Origin: Minisyncoccota bacterium
Lineage (GTDB): Bacteria; Patescibacteriota; Microgenomatia; UBA1400; PJMF01
Length of the DNA stretch: 37,502 bases
Direction of reading: 5' to 3'
NCBI GenBank assembly: GCA_018646985.1
Contig: JABGTR010000010.1
Location: 1 to 37,502, forward strand
The position numbers and the translations under genes are program-made. The notes under the pieces are model-generated. The model was given only the letters and a program-made list of their open reading frames with translations, made no database searches and had not been told where the DNA came from. Every line of letters starts with the position of its first letter. Positions within the stretch are counted from its first letter, which is position 1. Below are positions 1 to 7,310 of this stretch, one piece after another.

Positions 1-101
1 TCACCACATTTCTGACACCATTTTTTTTCATAAATATACCCATTTAGCACTCTTAAAGTGCTAATTATTACACATTTACCCCAAACATCAATGAAAACTA
101 A

Positions 102-767
102 CTAAAAAACCAACGCAAATTTTCCCTTAACCCCCATTAACCTTTCTAACTCCTCAAGACTCAAGCTCTTAGCTGGTCTAAAGGGGGAGAGCTGCGCAAT
201 ATTAAGTGCATCGCAAGCATAGATATTACCTAGTCCAGCCATAATTGGATTCATCATAATTGCTTGCTTGACTGGAATTCGACGATTTTTAAACTTCTCC
301 TGCAAATACTCCGCTGTAGCTTCATCCTCATTAACATCAGGCCCATACTTAGCAAAATCTGCCAATACTTCTTCATCAGTCAGTAGTTTCATCCATCCAA
401 AAATTCGCTGATCATTAAAAAACAACTTCGAACCATCTGCAAACTGATAAGTGATCCTAGTGTGACTGCTGGGTAAGTCTTTAACCCAATCTGCAGTCGG
501 ATGACCACCTCCTGCTCGAGTCTCTTCATCTACATAGATCAGCTGCCCAGTCATCTTGAGGTGTGTCAGTAAATTTTTATTATCTGGTAAGTGAATTCTA
601 ATCACTTTAGCTTTACGCGTTACCTCTTTAATTTCCTGACCTAAAAGATCTTTTTCTAAACCTCGAAAGCTTTTATCATGAAAGACTTCGATTGATTGAA
701 TTATCTTTCCAGGAAGTATTTCTTGGAGTTTGCGTCTGACTGTCTCAACTTCTGGTAGCTCTGGCAT
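102..767 (-). CDS. mutM: Formamidopyrimidine-DNA glycosylase (MutM/Fpg), interrupted before the zinc finger
   Basis: Base-excision repair glycosylase/AP lyase acting on oxidised purines such as 8-oxoguanine. The protein opens with MPELPEVETVRR, which carries the catalytic Pro2/Glu3. It has the family HLKMTGQL lysine segment near residue 70 and the helix-two-turn-helix region GLGNIYACDAL near residue 178. It is 221 residues against about 270 for the family and stops before the C-terminal zinc finger. Reading on in the same frame past the TAG gives a CxxCG motif at codons 251-254, close to where the first half of the Fpg zinc finger lies. The window ends there. So this is either a nonsense-mutated gene or a sequence error near a contig end. 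A truncated product would be expected to bind DNA poorly. A -10 box lies 8 nt before the start. Family assignment is firm; functionality is doubtful. Confidence 0.9.
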   Translation of the reverse strand: MPELPEVETVRRKLQEILPGKIIQSIEVFHDKSFRGLEKDLLGQEIKEVTRKAKVIRIHLPDNKNLLTHLKMTGQLIYVDEETRAGGGHPTADWVKDLPSSHTRITYQFADGSKLFFNDQRIFGWMKLLTDEEVLADFAKYGPDVNEDEATAEYLQEKFKNRRIPVKQAIMMNPIMAGLGNIYACDALNIAQLSPFRPAKSLSLEELERLMGVKGKFALVF

Positions 768-775
768 AGAGATAA

Positions 776-781
776 AGTATA
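776..781 (-). promoter_or_regulatory. -10 box of mutM
   Basis: On the minus strand TATACT ends 8 nt before the mutM ATG, so transcription would start almost at the start codon. No good -35 box and no Shine-Dalgarno are visible. This suggests a leaderless or near-leaderless mRNA. Confidence 0.5.
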
Positions 782-802
782 CCCCAATTAAAAAAAGCCT
801 GT

Positions 803-808
803 TATAAT
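803..808 (+). promoter_or_regulatory. -10 box of tRNA-Lys
   Basis: TATAAT lies 38 nt upstream of the mature tRNA-Lys, leaving a leader of roughly 30 nt to be removed by RNase P. The -35 region is weak. Confidence 0.5.
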
Positions 809-833
809 TGCCGTTCTTGAGTTTAGTTGTTAA

Positions 834-855
834 ACTTAAGTAAACAGGGTCCGTA
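834..855 (+). repeat. Leader plus first 9 nt of tRNA-Lys, repeated upstream of greA
   Basis: These 22 nt match 11781-11802 at 20 positions, including the run AAACAGGGTCCGTA. The copy here straddles the RNase P cleavage site of tRNA-Lys. Confidence 0.6.
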
Positions 856-920
856 GCTCAGTTGGTTAGAGCGACAGCCTTTTAAGCTGTGCGTCCTGGG
901 TTCGAATCCCAGCGGACTCA
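847..920 (+). tRNA. tRNA-Lys(UUU)
   Basis: A full cloverleaf can be folded. The acceptor GGGTCCG pairs with CGGACTC with one G-T wobble. The D arm is TAGCTCAGTTGGTTAGAGC. The anticodon stem ACAGC/GCTGT encloses loop CTTTTAA, giving anticodon TTT. The T arm is CTGGG-TTCGAAT-CCCAG. The discriminator is A920. The bases that follow are CCC, so the 3' CCA is not encoded and must be added by a nucleotidyltransferase. It would be charged by the class I LysRS encoded at 12354. A near copy of its 5' end and leader occurs upstream of greA. Confidence 0.97.
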
Positions 921-1013
921 CCCCACCCTTATTTTTTAGAAAAAATAGACTTTTTCAATCCAAAGTGATATCTTCTTACTTAGAAGACAATAAATATTCA
1001 GAAAGAAAATCAT

Positions 1014-1574
1014 ATGAATAATCAAGATCAAATAGAACTAAGACCAGAGCAATTGGGTCTAACAGCACCCTCAGCTGAAATAGCATATAAGAGAGCTTCT
1101 GAAAATGAAAAACAAATATGGCAATCTTGGGCGGAGCTTATGGAGCAACATCTTCAGGGGATGATGGAGTTAGTAGCAGAAAAAGATGACCTAAATGAAG
1201 GAAGAGCGGAATTAATTGCTAAGATTAAGGCATTATTAGAAAAAAGCGACAAAATTAGCCAGCCCGATGTAAGAGACCATATACTTGCCCAGTTCCCCAC
1301 CATTGATGATTACGAATTAGGATCTTCTCCTGCAGCAGACATCAGCTTAAAAAACTTTGCTCAAAAGGAACCTTATCAAGGTTATAAAACTCTGGATGTT
1401 GATAAGGAGAAAGAGCCAACTGAGATGAGTACTAGGATGAAAGAGATATTAAAAGAAGTTTTAGAAGGAGATAAAACTTTATTTGACCTGACAATGACTA
1501 AAGATAGAGCACCTGAGACAAGTGATAGTATGACCTTGGGTAAACCACCTGCAGCTCAAGAGAAGAATGATTAA
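1014..1574 (+). CDS. Hypothetical charged protein
   Basis: A 186-residue soluble protein that I do not recognise. It is rich in Glu, Lys and Asp. A predicted helical stretch covers about residues 25-80, and a less ordered, proline-containing tail ends in GKPPAAQEKND. There is no signal peptide, membrane segment, cysteine or catalytic motif to suggest an enzyme. It starts 93 nt after tRNA-Lys, and its stop lies 15 nt before alr, so the two are probably co-transcribed. The start follows an A-rich stretch (AGAAAGAAAATCAT) without a clear Shine-Dalgarno. The length and the close linkage to alr support a real gene; function unknown. Confidence 0.7.
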   Translation: MNNQDQIELRPEQLGLTAPSAEIAYKRASENEKQIWQSWAELMEQHLQGMMELVAEKDDLNEGRAELIAKIKALLEKSDKISQPDVRDHILAQFPTIDDYELGSSPAADISLKNFAQKEPYQGYKTLDVDKEKEPTEMSTRMKEILKEVLEGDKTLFDLTMTKDRAPETSDSMTLGKPPAAQEKND

Positions 1575-1589
1575 ACAGAGTGTTAATTA

Positions 1590-2708
1590 ATGTTTAATTT
1601 TTTGAATCGTAAGAAATATCACCACCTCAACAAGATCTTAGTTGATCAACAGGCGTTGATTGACAATCATCAAACTCTAAAACAGCTTCATCCTCATGTT
1701 CAAATTGCCCCAGTTCTCAAAAGCAACGCCTATGGTCATGGCTTAACTACCGTTGCCCCGGTATTTGATCAACTCCAACCACCATTTTTGATCGTCGATA
1801 GCCTTTATGAAGCCTACGAACTTTATAAAAAAAACATTAAAACTCCCATATTGATCATCGGTTACACTGATCCTCGCAACTATGCCATTAAACCTCTCCC
1901 TTTTCACTACTCCATTTTTGATTTAGAAACAGCTCAAGCACTGAACAAACACCAACCTGGCTGTAGTATCCATATCTTTGTTGATACTGGCATGAGTAGA
2001 GAAGGAGTCCAACTCAAGGACCTACTGCATTTTGTTACTGAGCTACAAAAACTTAAAAATCTCAAAATAGAGGGCTTAGCATCTCACTTTGCTGATGCAG
2101 ATAATCCTACTGACTTCTTATTCACCAAAGAGCAAATAATGAATTATCACCAGGCACTCCAAATCATTAACGATCGTGGAATTGATCCTCAGTGGAAACA
2201 TATTTCTGCTTCAGCAGGAGCATTCAGCGTCAAAGATAGTGTTTTTAATTTAATTAGGGCGGGGATAGCTAGTTATGGCATTTCTCCGTTTGAAAAACAG
2301 CTCAATCAGCTTCAGCCAGCACTAACTTTTGAATCCACCCTCACTCAAATCAAGCAAATTCAACAGGGAGATCTGGTCAGTTATGGACTAACTTATAAAG
2401 CACCTCAAGATATGACTATTGGCATTTTGCCAGCTGGCTATCACGAGGGCATAGACCGTCGACTCTCAAATAGAGGAGTAGTTAAGATCCAGAATCAACT
2501 CTGTCCCATAATTGGCCGGGTTTGTATGAATCTGACTATTATTGACCTAACCAAAGTAGATAAACCCCAGGTAGGGGATAAAGTGGAAATCTATTCAGCA
2601 GATAAAAATGCTCGGAGCTCAATTTTTCTCCAAGCTGAGGCAGCCCAAACCATTCCCAATAAACTTCTCACCGGTTTAGACAGCTCACTTAATAGAAAAT
2701 TAGTCTAA
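1590..2708 (+). CDS. alr: Alanine racemase
   Basis: PLP enzyme interconverting L- and D-alanine, supplying D-Ala for peptidoglycan. The PLP-binding lysine is K44 in VLKSNAYGHG, and the second catalytic base is Y265 in VSYGLTY, both in the usual places for Alr. GRVCMN, which contributes the partner-subunit loop, is also present. At 372 residues the length is normal for a type III fold plus C-terminal beta domain. A short N-terminal extension (MFNFLNRKKYHH) precedes the first barrel strand. It sits 15 nt downstream of a charged hypothetical. Having this gene implies the cell makes or remodels a D-Ala-containing wall. The assignment is firm. Confidence 0.95.
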   Translation: MFNFLNRKKYHHLNKILVDQQALIDNHQTLKQLHPHVQIAPVLKSNAYGHGLTTVAPVFDQLQPPFLIVDSLYEAYELYKKNIKTPILIIGYTDPRNYAIKPLPFHYSIFDLETAQALNKHQPGCSIHIFVDTGMSREGVQLKDLLHFVTELQKLKNLKIEGLASHFADADNPTDFLFTKEQIMNYHQALQIINDRGIDPQWKHISASAGAFSVKDSVFNLIRAGIASYGISPFEKQLNQLQPALTFESTLTQIKQIQQGDLVSYGLTYKAPQDMTIGILPAGYHEGIDRRLSNRGVVKIQNQLCPIIGRVCMNLTIIDLTKVDKPQVGDKVEIYSADKNARSSIFLQAEAAQTIPNKLLTGLDSSLNRKLV

Positions 2709-2783
2709 TCCCTCCTTGCCAAGCCAGGGCATTATCATGCATACTATAAACTAATATTCAGATACTATATTGGTCTGCCTGAA

Positions 2784-4502
2784 ATGCTAAACACTAAAAA
2801 ACTTTTATATATATTGCCAGACGTAGCTTACTCAGCAGAGCTACTTCCTAGTAAAAAACCATCCACCTTCACCATCTCTTCCTTCCGTCAAATCAATGGT
2901 GAATACATGGATGACAACGAGTTTATTCCAGAAAATATTTTAAAGCTATTTAACAAAATTGACCCAGAAGAATATCAGCTAATACTCCCAGATTTCTTGT
3001 TTACCAACACCATTGTCAATGTTAAAGAGAAATCAGACTCAAAAATCAAAGAATATCTCACTAAAAAATTACTCCCAGAGCTAGAAATTAGCGCAGAAAC
3101 ACATCAGATAGATACCACTGTTCTCAATGAACATAGTGGTAACACTAGAGTCCAGCTTTCAGCTCTAGAAAAATCTTTGCTTGAGCCAATCCAGGTTTCA
3201 GCAGAACAAACTAAAGTTAAAATAAAAAGCATCTCTCCTCTTAGCTGGAGTATTAAATCATTAGTATCACTTGAACCTTCTATCAGTGTCGTCCAAATTG
3301 ACTCCATGCTATATGTAGCTCTCCATTACATTGGCGTTGACCAATCTAGCCAAGCTACAGTCGAAAAAGTGGAAAACATCTACGAAACAATCAAAACACT
3401 CAAAGGAGCCGAACCAAGCATTCAAACTATTTATTTAATCAGTAATGATCTAGTCGAAGAACAACTCAAAGAACACCTGAGTGACACTCTCCCAATCCAA
3501 CAGTTGGCTGGCAAACAAGATGATGACAGCAAGATGCCTTCTTATGTGAAAAAAATAATTGAATCTGGAATGAGAACTTTGTCTATTAGTGATTATCCCG
3601 CTCCTCAATTTGCAGTTGGTAAAGCACCAGCTGGTGCCAAGATTGAAGCCTCAGTAGCAACAATAAAGAAAGAAGAAATGCCAGCAGATAAAACTAAAGA
3701 AACATCAGATTTACCTAAACCACAAAAGGCTGCTAGCGAAGAAAAGGTGGAAAAAGAGACAGAGGAGACGCCAACTGAGGTTCCCGAAGTTGCTCCCCCA
3801 GCTGCAGCAACAACTAAAATAGAGGAGACTGATAAGGTAAAAGACGATAAAGAGGATGATGAAATTGAAGCCTTATTAGAAGGATTGAAAAATAATGATG
3901 ACGAAGAGAAAGAAGAAAAAGCAGTAGCAATAGAAGATAAAAAACCTAACCAACCAACTGATGATAAAAAAATGAATCAGCCTGAATCAACTCCAACAAA
4001 AACTAAAGATGTCATAAAAAATAAGAATAAAAATAAAGGCATCTTGAAAATGGTTTTTGTGACTCTAGCAGTCTTCTTTGCCACTGTTGGCATTGGCATT
4101 GGTATCGGGCTTGGGGTTCTTCAACTTACTCAGCCATCTTCAGATGAGACTATCAGTCCAGTTGCTGAAGTTTCCGAGTCTCCATCGCCGTCTCCATCAC
4201 CATCTCCATCTCCAGAACCAGAGGTTGAAACTGCTGAGTTAGCTGTATTAGTAGTTAATGCCACCACCAAAGCTGGCTACGCTGGTGAAATCTCTGATTT
4301 ACTGACTGATTTTAAAACCGTGAAAGCAGGTAATGCTAAGGGGGATTATGACCCTGGATCATATGTGCTGATGTCAGCTGAGAATGAAGCTTTAATAACA
4401 TTGCTAGAGAAGGCTACAGATCTTGAATACACCTTTCAAGAAAAAGGAAGCGTTGAAGACTCACAAGATAAGTATGATCTGGTGATTGTTTTAGCAGAAT
4501 AA
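2784..4502 (+). CDS. Membrane-anchored protein with C-terminal LytR_C-like domain
   Basis: A 572-residue protein in four parts. Residues 1-270 form a soluble region whose pattern loosely recalls the actin-like PilM/GspL fold; this is inference, with no nucleotide motif seen. Residues 280-415 are a low-complexity Glu/Lys/Pro linker. Residues about 421-447 are one hydrophobic helix (MVFVTLAVFFATVGIGIGIG). A run of six Ser-Pro pairs then leads to a C-terminal domain of about 88 residues (AVLVVNATTKAGYAGEISDLL). That domain fits the LytR_C family, found outside the membrane in envelope proteins. The order implies a cytoplasmic N-terminus and an exported C-terminus. The stop overlaps the next start by one base (TAATG), so translation is probably coupled. 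A wall or pilus-assembly role is a guess from architecture. Confidence 0.75.
   Translation: MLNTKKLLYILPDVAYSAELLPSKKPSTFTISSFRQINGEYMDDNEFIPENILKLFNKIDPEEYQLILPDFLFTNTIVNVKEKSDSKIKEYLTKKLLPELEISAETHQIDTTVLNEHSGNTRVQLSALEKSLLEPIQVSAEQTKVKIKSISPLSWSIKSLVSLEPSISVVQIDSMLYVALHYIGVDQSSQATVEKVENIYETIKTLKGAEPSIQTIYLISNDLVEEQLKEHLSDTLPIQQLAGKQDDDSKMPSYVKKIIESGMRTLSISDYPAPQFAVGKAPAGAKIEASVATIKKEEMPADKTKETSDLPKPQKAASEEKVEKETEETPTEVPEVAPPAAATTKIEETDKVKDDKEDDEIEALLEGLKNNDDEEKEEKAVAIEDKKPNQPTDDKKMNQPESTPTKTKDVIKNKNKNKGILKMVFVTLAVFFATVGIGIGIGLGVLQLTQPSSDETISPVAEVSESPSPSPSPSPSPEPEVETAELAVLVVNATTKAGYAGEISDLLTDFKTVKAGNAKGDYDPGSYVLMSAENEALITLLEKATDLEYTFQEKGSVEDSQDKYDLVIVLAE
4179..4214 (+). repeat. Ser-Pro codon microsatellite
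   Basis: Six consecutive TCN-CCN pairs encode (Ser-Pro)x6 between the membrane helix and the LytR_C-like domain. It is a hexamer-type repeat that could change length by slippage and acts as a stiff extracellular spacer. Confidence 0.8.
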
Positions 4503-5356
4503 TGAAGAATGCTTTCATATTTCTAATCTATGCCTGGCTTCGCTTTGACCCCATCATTAGGTTAGCTTTTGGAAAAAGATGGACACCCAGGTATGAATTC
4601 ATGGCTTCTCTTTTTGGAGAAAAAGACGCTGAAAATTTTCTCAAGAATAGAGTCAAAATAGTTAAAGCCAGAGACAAGAAGTCAGCTCCATATGTTACTC
4701 CATCAAATGTTGATGAAAAAATCACCCAATTTTTAAAAATAAACCAAGACACAAAAACTGGCCTCAAGAAACGACAGCAAATAATAAAAAAGCTCATCTT
4801 CTGGGCACTTGACCCAGAGATAAATGCTCAAAATATTGAAAGCTACAAAACAAGATCAAACATAGTTAAAGCCCTATTGGGGGTTATATTCCAGAATTCA
4901 CTTGCAGATGAAACTGAACAGATCTTATCTGGAATTAAGAAAATTGTTTTCTCTAGGACTACTTACATTGGCTCAAAGGGTGAGCCATCACCAATTGTTC
5001 ACAACACTCTTATAGATGGAGTAGGCCGTGTGCTAAACACTCACTTCGGTGAAGTGGTCAGGCTTAGAAATGAGAAACTAGAAGACTTAACTAAAATTAA
5101 GATCATCAAAGAAATCAAAAATGATGAAAAGGGAACTGGTTCACTCGCTTTTTCTGGTGCTCATCGGAAGGATGATCCTTATCGACACAAATTCCCTTTG
5201 CCCAATCGAAGAGCAAACATGTTAATTAGAGTTCTCAAACACTACCAATACTCTGCTTGGCCAGAATCTAGGGAAACTGCTATAGAATTAATAAAAAACA
5301 TGGAAAGTAAATTAGGTTTTGACCTAGAAGAAAGTAGTCCCACAGAAGAGTCGTAG
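4502..5356 (+). CDS. Hypothetical protein coupled to the LytR_C-like gene
   Basis: A 284-residue protein of unknown function. A short hydrophobic N-terminus (AFIFLIYAWLRF) could be a membrane contact. The rest is basic and mostly alpha-helical. A polar segment near residues 215-235 (GAHRKDDPYRHKFPLPNRRAN) stands out as possibly conserved or ligand-binding. No known catalytic motif is visible. Its ATG overlaps the previous stop by one base, so it likely works with or is dosed to the LytR_C-like protein. A hairpin follows the stop and separates it from the ATP synthase operon. It is not an AtpI: it lacks the expected membrane helices. Confidence 0.7.
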   Translation: MKNAFIFLIYAWLRFDPIIRLAFGKRWTPRYEFMASLFGEKDAENFLKNRVKIVKARDKKSAPYVTPSNVDEKITQFLKINQDTKTGLKKRQQIIKKLIFWALDPEINAQNIESYKTRSNIVKALLGVIFQNSLADETEQILSGIKKIVFSRTTYIGSKGEPSPIVHNTLIDGVGRVLNTHFGEVVRLRNEKLEDLTKIKIIKEIKNDEKGTGSLAFSGAHRKDDPYRHKFPLPNRRANMLIRVLKHYQYSAWPESRETAIELIKNMESKLGFDLEESSPTEES

Positions 5357-5393
5357 CCTTGACTTTCAAGGCTAGAGGTGTTATTTTCAAGGC
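5355..5393 (+). promoter_or_regulatory. Hairpin with alternative pairing upstream of atpB
   Basis: AGCCTTGA-CTT-TCAAGGCT (5355-5373) is a perfect 8-bp stem. A second copy of TCAAGGC at 5387-5393 could pair with the same left arm instead. There is no U-tract directly after the first stem, so it is not a classic terminator. It may be an mRNA end or a leader switch for the atp operon. Confidence 0.4.
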
Positions 5394-5433
5394 GAATTAG
5401 AGTTTAATTAAAAATTAACTACAGAAATTCGAA

Positions 5434-6156
5434 ATGGCATCTTTGCATATTTCAATATCGGCAGAGCCGATTTTTTATTTTGGTGAGCTAGGCTTCACCA
5501 GTTCCATGTTTGTAAGTTTGCTGACGACCATTCTTCTTTCATTGGTAGCATATAAATTTTATAAAAATAAAGATAAAAAGACTGGATTTACATTGTTTGT
5601 TCAGGCGATTGTCGAATCTCTTTACGGTTTTGCTCAAACAATTGCTCCCCAGAAAGCTCGCGAGTTCCTCCCTCTATTTGGCTCAATCTTCTTTTTTGTA
5701 ATCATTGCTAGCTGGGCAGGCTTACTTCCCGGTTTTGAAACCATCTGGGTTAATAATGGCCGAGATTTTGTACCCTTACTAAGAGGTGGGACTGCTGACC
5801 TAAACATTACCCTTGGCACAGCTATGGTGGCAGTTTTTATGGTTCAAGTCTTTGGTTATAAAAACTTAGGTGTGAAGTACTTCAAGAAGTTTATCAATTT
5901 TTCTAATCCAATTAATTTTTTTGTTGGATTTTTAGAGCTAATCAGTGAGTTTGCTAAAATTATGTCGTTCTCATTTAGATTATTCGGAAATATTTTTGCC
6001 GGAGAAGTACTACTAGCCGTGATTGCTTTTCTATTACCAGTATTTGGGCCGCTGCCTTTCATTGGGTTAGAAATATTCGTTGGTTTTATTCAAGCATTAG
6101 TTTTTGCAACATTAACATTAGTATTTGTTAATATTGCCGTATCAAGTAGTCATTAA
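5434..6156 (+). CDS. atpB: F1Fo ATP synthase subunit a
   Basis: Membrane stator subunit that forms the two ion half-channels next to the c-ring. The 240-residue protein has five to six hydrophobic segments. The essential arginine lies in SFRLFGNIFAGE near residue 186, the signature of subunit a helix 5. The C-terminal segment (FVGFIQALVFATLTLVFVNIA) matches the conserved last helix. It is the first gene of atpB-E-F-H-A-G-D-C. No atpI precedes it. The start follows an A/T-rich leader with no obvious Shine-Dalgarno. Confidence 0.95.
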   Translation: MASLHISISAEPIFYFGELGFTSSMFVSLLTTILLSLVAYKFYKNKDKKTGFTLFVQAIVESLYGFAQTIAPQKAREFLPLFGSIFFFVIIASWAGLLPGFETIWVNNGRDFVPLLRGGTADLNITLGTAMVAVFMVQVFGYKNLGVKYFKKFINFSNPINFFVGFLELISEFAKIMSFSFRLFGNIFAGEVLLAVIAFLLPVFGPLPFIGLEIFVGFIQALVFATLTLVFVNIAVSSSH

Positions 6157-6174
6157 TTATTAATTATTAATTGT

Positions 6175-6180
6175 GAGGAG
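6175..6180 (+). promoter_or_regulatory. Strong ribosome binding site of atpE
   Basis: GAGGAG lies 8 nt before the atpE ATG and is one of the best Shine-Dalgarno sites in the window. That fits the need for many copies of subunit c from a shared mRNA. Confidence 0.75.
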
Positions 6181-6188
6181 AACATTAT

Positions 6189-6443
6189 ATGAGTGCAGAA
6201 ATCGCAGCCGAGGCAGTACAAGTAGCCGGCAACAGTGATGTAATAGTAGGTGCAACCATTGCCATTGGGGGACTCGCTCCTGCCATCGCCATTGGTTTGA
6301 TCGTGTCAAAAGCTTTGGAAGCTATTGGGAGAAATCCTGAAGCAGCCGCCAAAGTTCAAACAGTCATGATCTTGGGTGTCGCTTTTGCTGAAGCTATCGC
6401 TATCTACTCACTAGTAGTGGCTCTAATATTAAAATTCGTTTAA
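6189..6443 (+). CDS. atpE: F1Fo ATP synthase subunit c
   Basis: The 84-residue proteolipid makes up the rotor ring. It has two transmembrane helices joined by the polar loop GRNPEAA. The ion-carrying carboxylate is the Glu in VAFAEAIAIY of helix 2. Aligned by the loop, the sodium-type glutamine of helix 1 is replaced by Ile, and the residue after the key Glu is Ala rather than Ser/Thr. This points to proton rather than sodium coupling, an inference from known c-subunit signatures. A strong Shine-Dalgarno precedes it. Confidence 0.95.
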   Translation: MSAEIAAEAVQVAGNSDVIVGATIAIGGLAPAIAIGLIVSKALEAIGRNPEAAAKVQTVMILGVAFAEAIAIYSLVVALILKFV

Positions 6444-6464
6444 AACCGATTGGGGCAATAAACT

Positions 6465-6956
6465 ATGCAAATACATTGGTATCAATTATTATTTCAAATT
6501 ATTAACTTTGGAGTCTTGATCTTTGTTCTTAACAAATTTCTTTACGGCCCAATTGTGAAAATAATTGATCAGCGTAATAAAAAAATTCAGGATGGCATTA
6601 AAGCAGCAGAAAAGAGCATGGAAGAAAAAGCAAGTTTGGGTGAATTTAAAAAGAAAATTCAACTTAAAGCAGAAAAAGAGGCTACTGAAATTTTAAACAA
6701 AGCTCGCAAACAAGCCAATGAGCAGTCTAAGCAGATGGTAGTTGAATCCAAAGAGGAAGCTCAAACAGTTGTCCAAAAAGAGTTTGACAACCTCAAAGAA
6801 AAGCTCAAGGATGAAGAGGCAAAAATGAAAAATAGAATCGGAAACCTAGTGGTTGATATGACCACCAAGGTATTAGAAGAATCTCTATCCGTAACAGCTC
6901 AACACAAAGTAATTGATCGTGAACTAAAAGCACTAGAAAAAACTAAGGTCAAATAA
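6465..6956 (+). CDS. atpF: F1Fo ATP synthase subunit b
   Basis: Peripheral-stalk subunit of 163 residues. One N-terminal membrane helix (residues 5-24, LLFQIINFGVLIFVLNKFLY) is followed by a long charged coiled coil rich in Lys, Glu and Ala through the rest of the chain. The PIVKIIDQRNKKI segment right after the membrane is typical for b. Only one b gene is present, so the stalk should be a homodimer. The stop is immediately followed by the atpH ATG (TAAATG), so the two are probably translated together. Confidence 0.93.
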   Translation: MQIHWYQLLFQIINFGVLIFVLNKFLYGPIVKIIDQRNKKIQDGIKAAEKSMEEKASLGEFKKKIQLKAEKEATEILNKARKQANEQSKQMVVESKEEAQTVVQKEFDNLKEKLKDEEAKMKNRIGNLVVDMTTKVLEESLSVTAQHKVIDRELKALEKTKVK

Positions 6957-7310
6957 ATGAAACTCAAAAATGACAGAGTTCAACAAATTGCTAAAGGTTT
7001 TGTTAAATACTTAGAAAAAGTTGGTCAAGTTGACCAACTTCCTGAGCTAAGTAAAATTCAACAAAAACAAGGTTGGATAAAAGGACTAGAGAATACCGCT
7101 CTAATTACTTCTTCTATAGAATTAAAGCCAGCTGAAAAAAAACAAGTGACTGAGCTGATTAAGAAAAAATTTGATCTTAATCCTAAAATTAAATACCAAG
7201 TAGATAAGTCAATTATTGGCGGCCTGATAATCAGAGTCGGCAGTAAAGTTCTCGATGTCTCTCTGAGACACCGATTAGAAAAACTTAGGGAATCAATGCT
7301 ATATGCCTAA
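6957..7310 (+). CDS. atpH: F1Fo ATP synthase subunit delta, short form
   Basis: The 117-residue protein has the delta/OSCP C-terminal signature [25 protein letters not shown], the part that contacts subunit b. The family is normally about 175-180 residues. The N-terminal six-helix bundle (about 105 residues in E. coli) that sits on top of F1 is reduced here to about 50-60 residues. The position between atpF and atpA and the 8-nt overlap with atpA leave little doubt about identity. The shortening is not caused by a visible frameshift, because atpF ends directly before the ATG. How the stator grips F1 in this organism may differ. Confidence 0.88.
   Translation: MKLKNDRVQQIAKGFVKYLEKVGQVDQLPELSKIQQKQGWIKGLENTALITSSIELKPAEKKQVTELIKKKFDLNPKIKYQVDKSIIGGLIIRVGSKVLDVSLRHRLEKLRESMLYA

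Noticed and set aside
102-104. UAG recoding in mutM
   Set aside because: TAG is a normal stop of atpG, atpD and others, and no pyrrolysine or suppressor signal is seen.
3104-3307. Minus-strand ORF inside the LytR_C-like gene
   Set aside because: It is a shadow of the plus-strand reading frame, with no recognisable domain and no promoter or ribosome site.
4179-4214. CRISPR-like repeat
   Set aside because: It is an in-frame Ser-Pro codon repeat without spacers.
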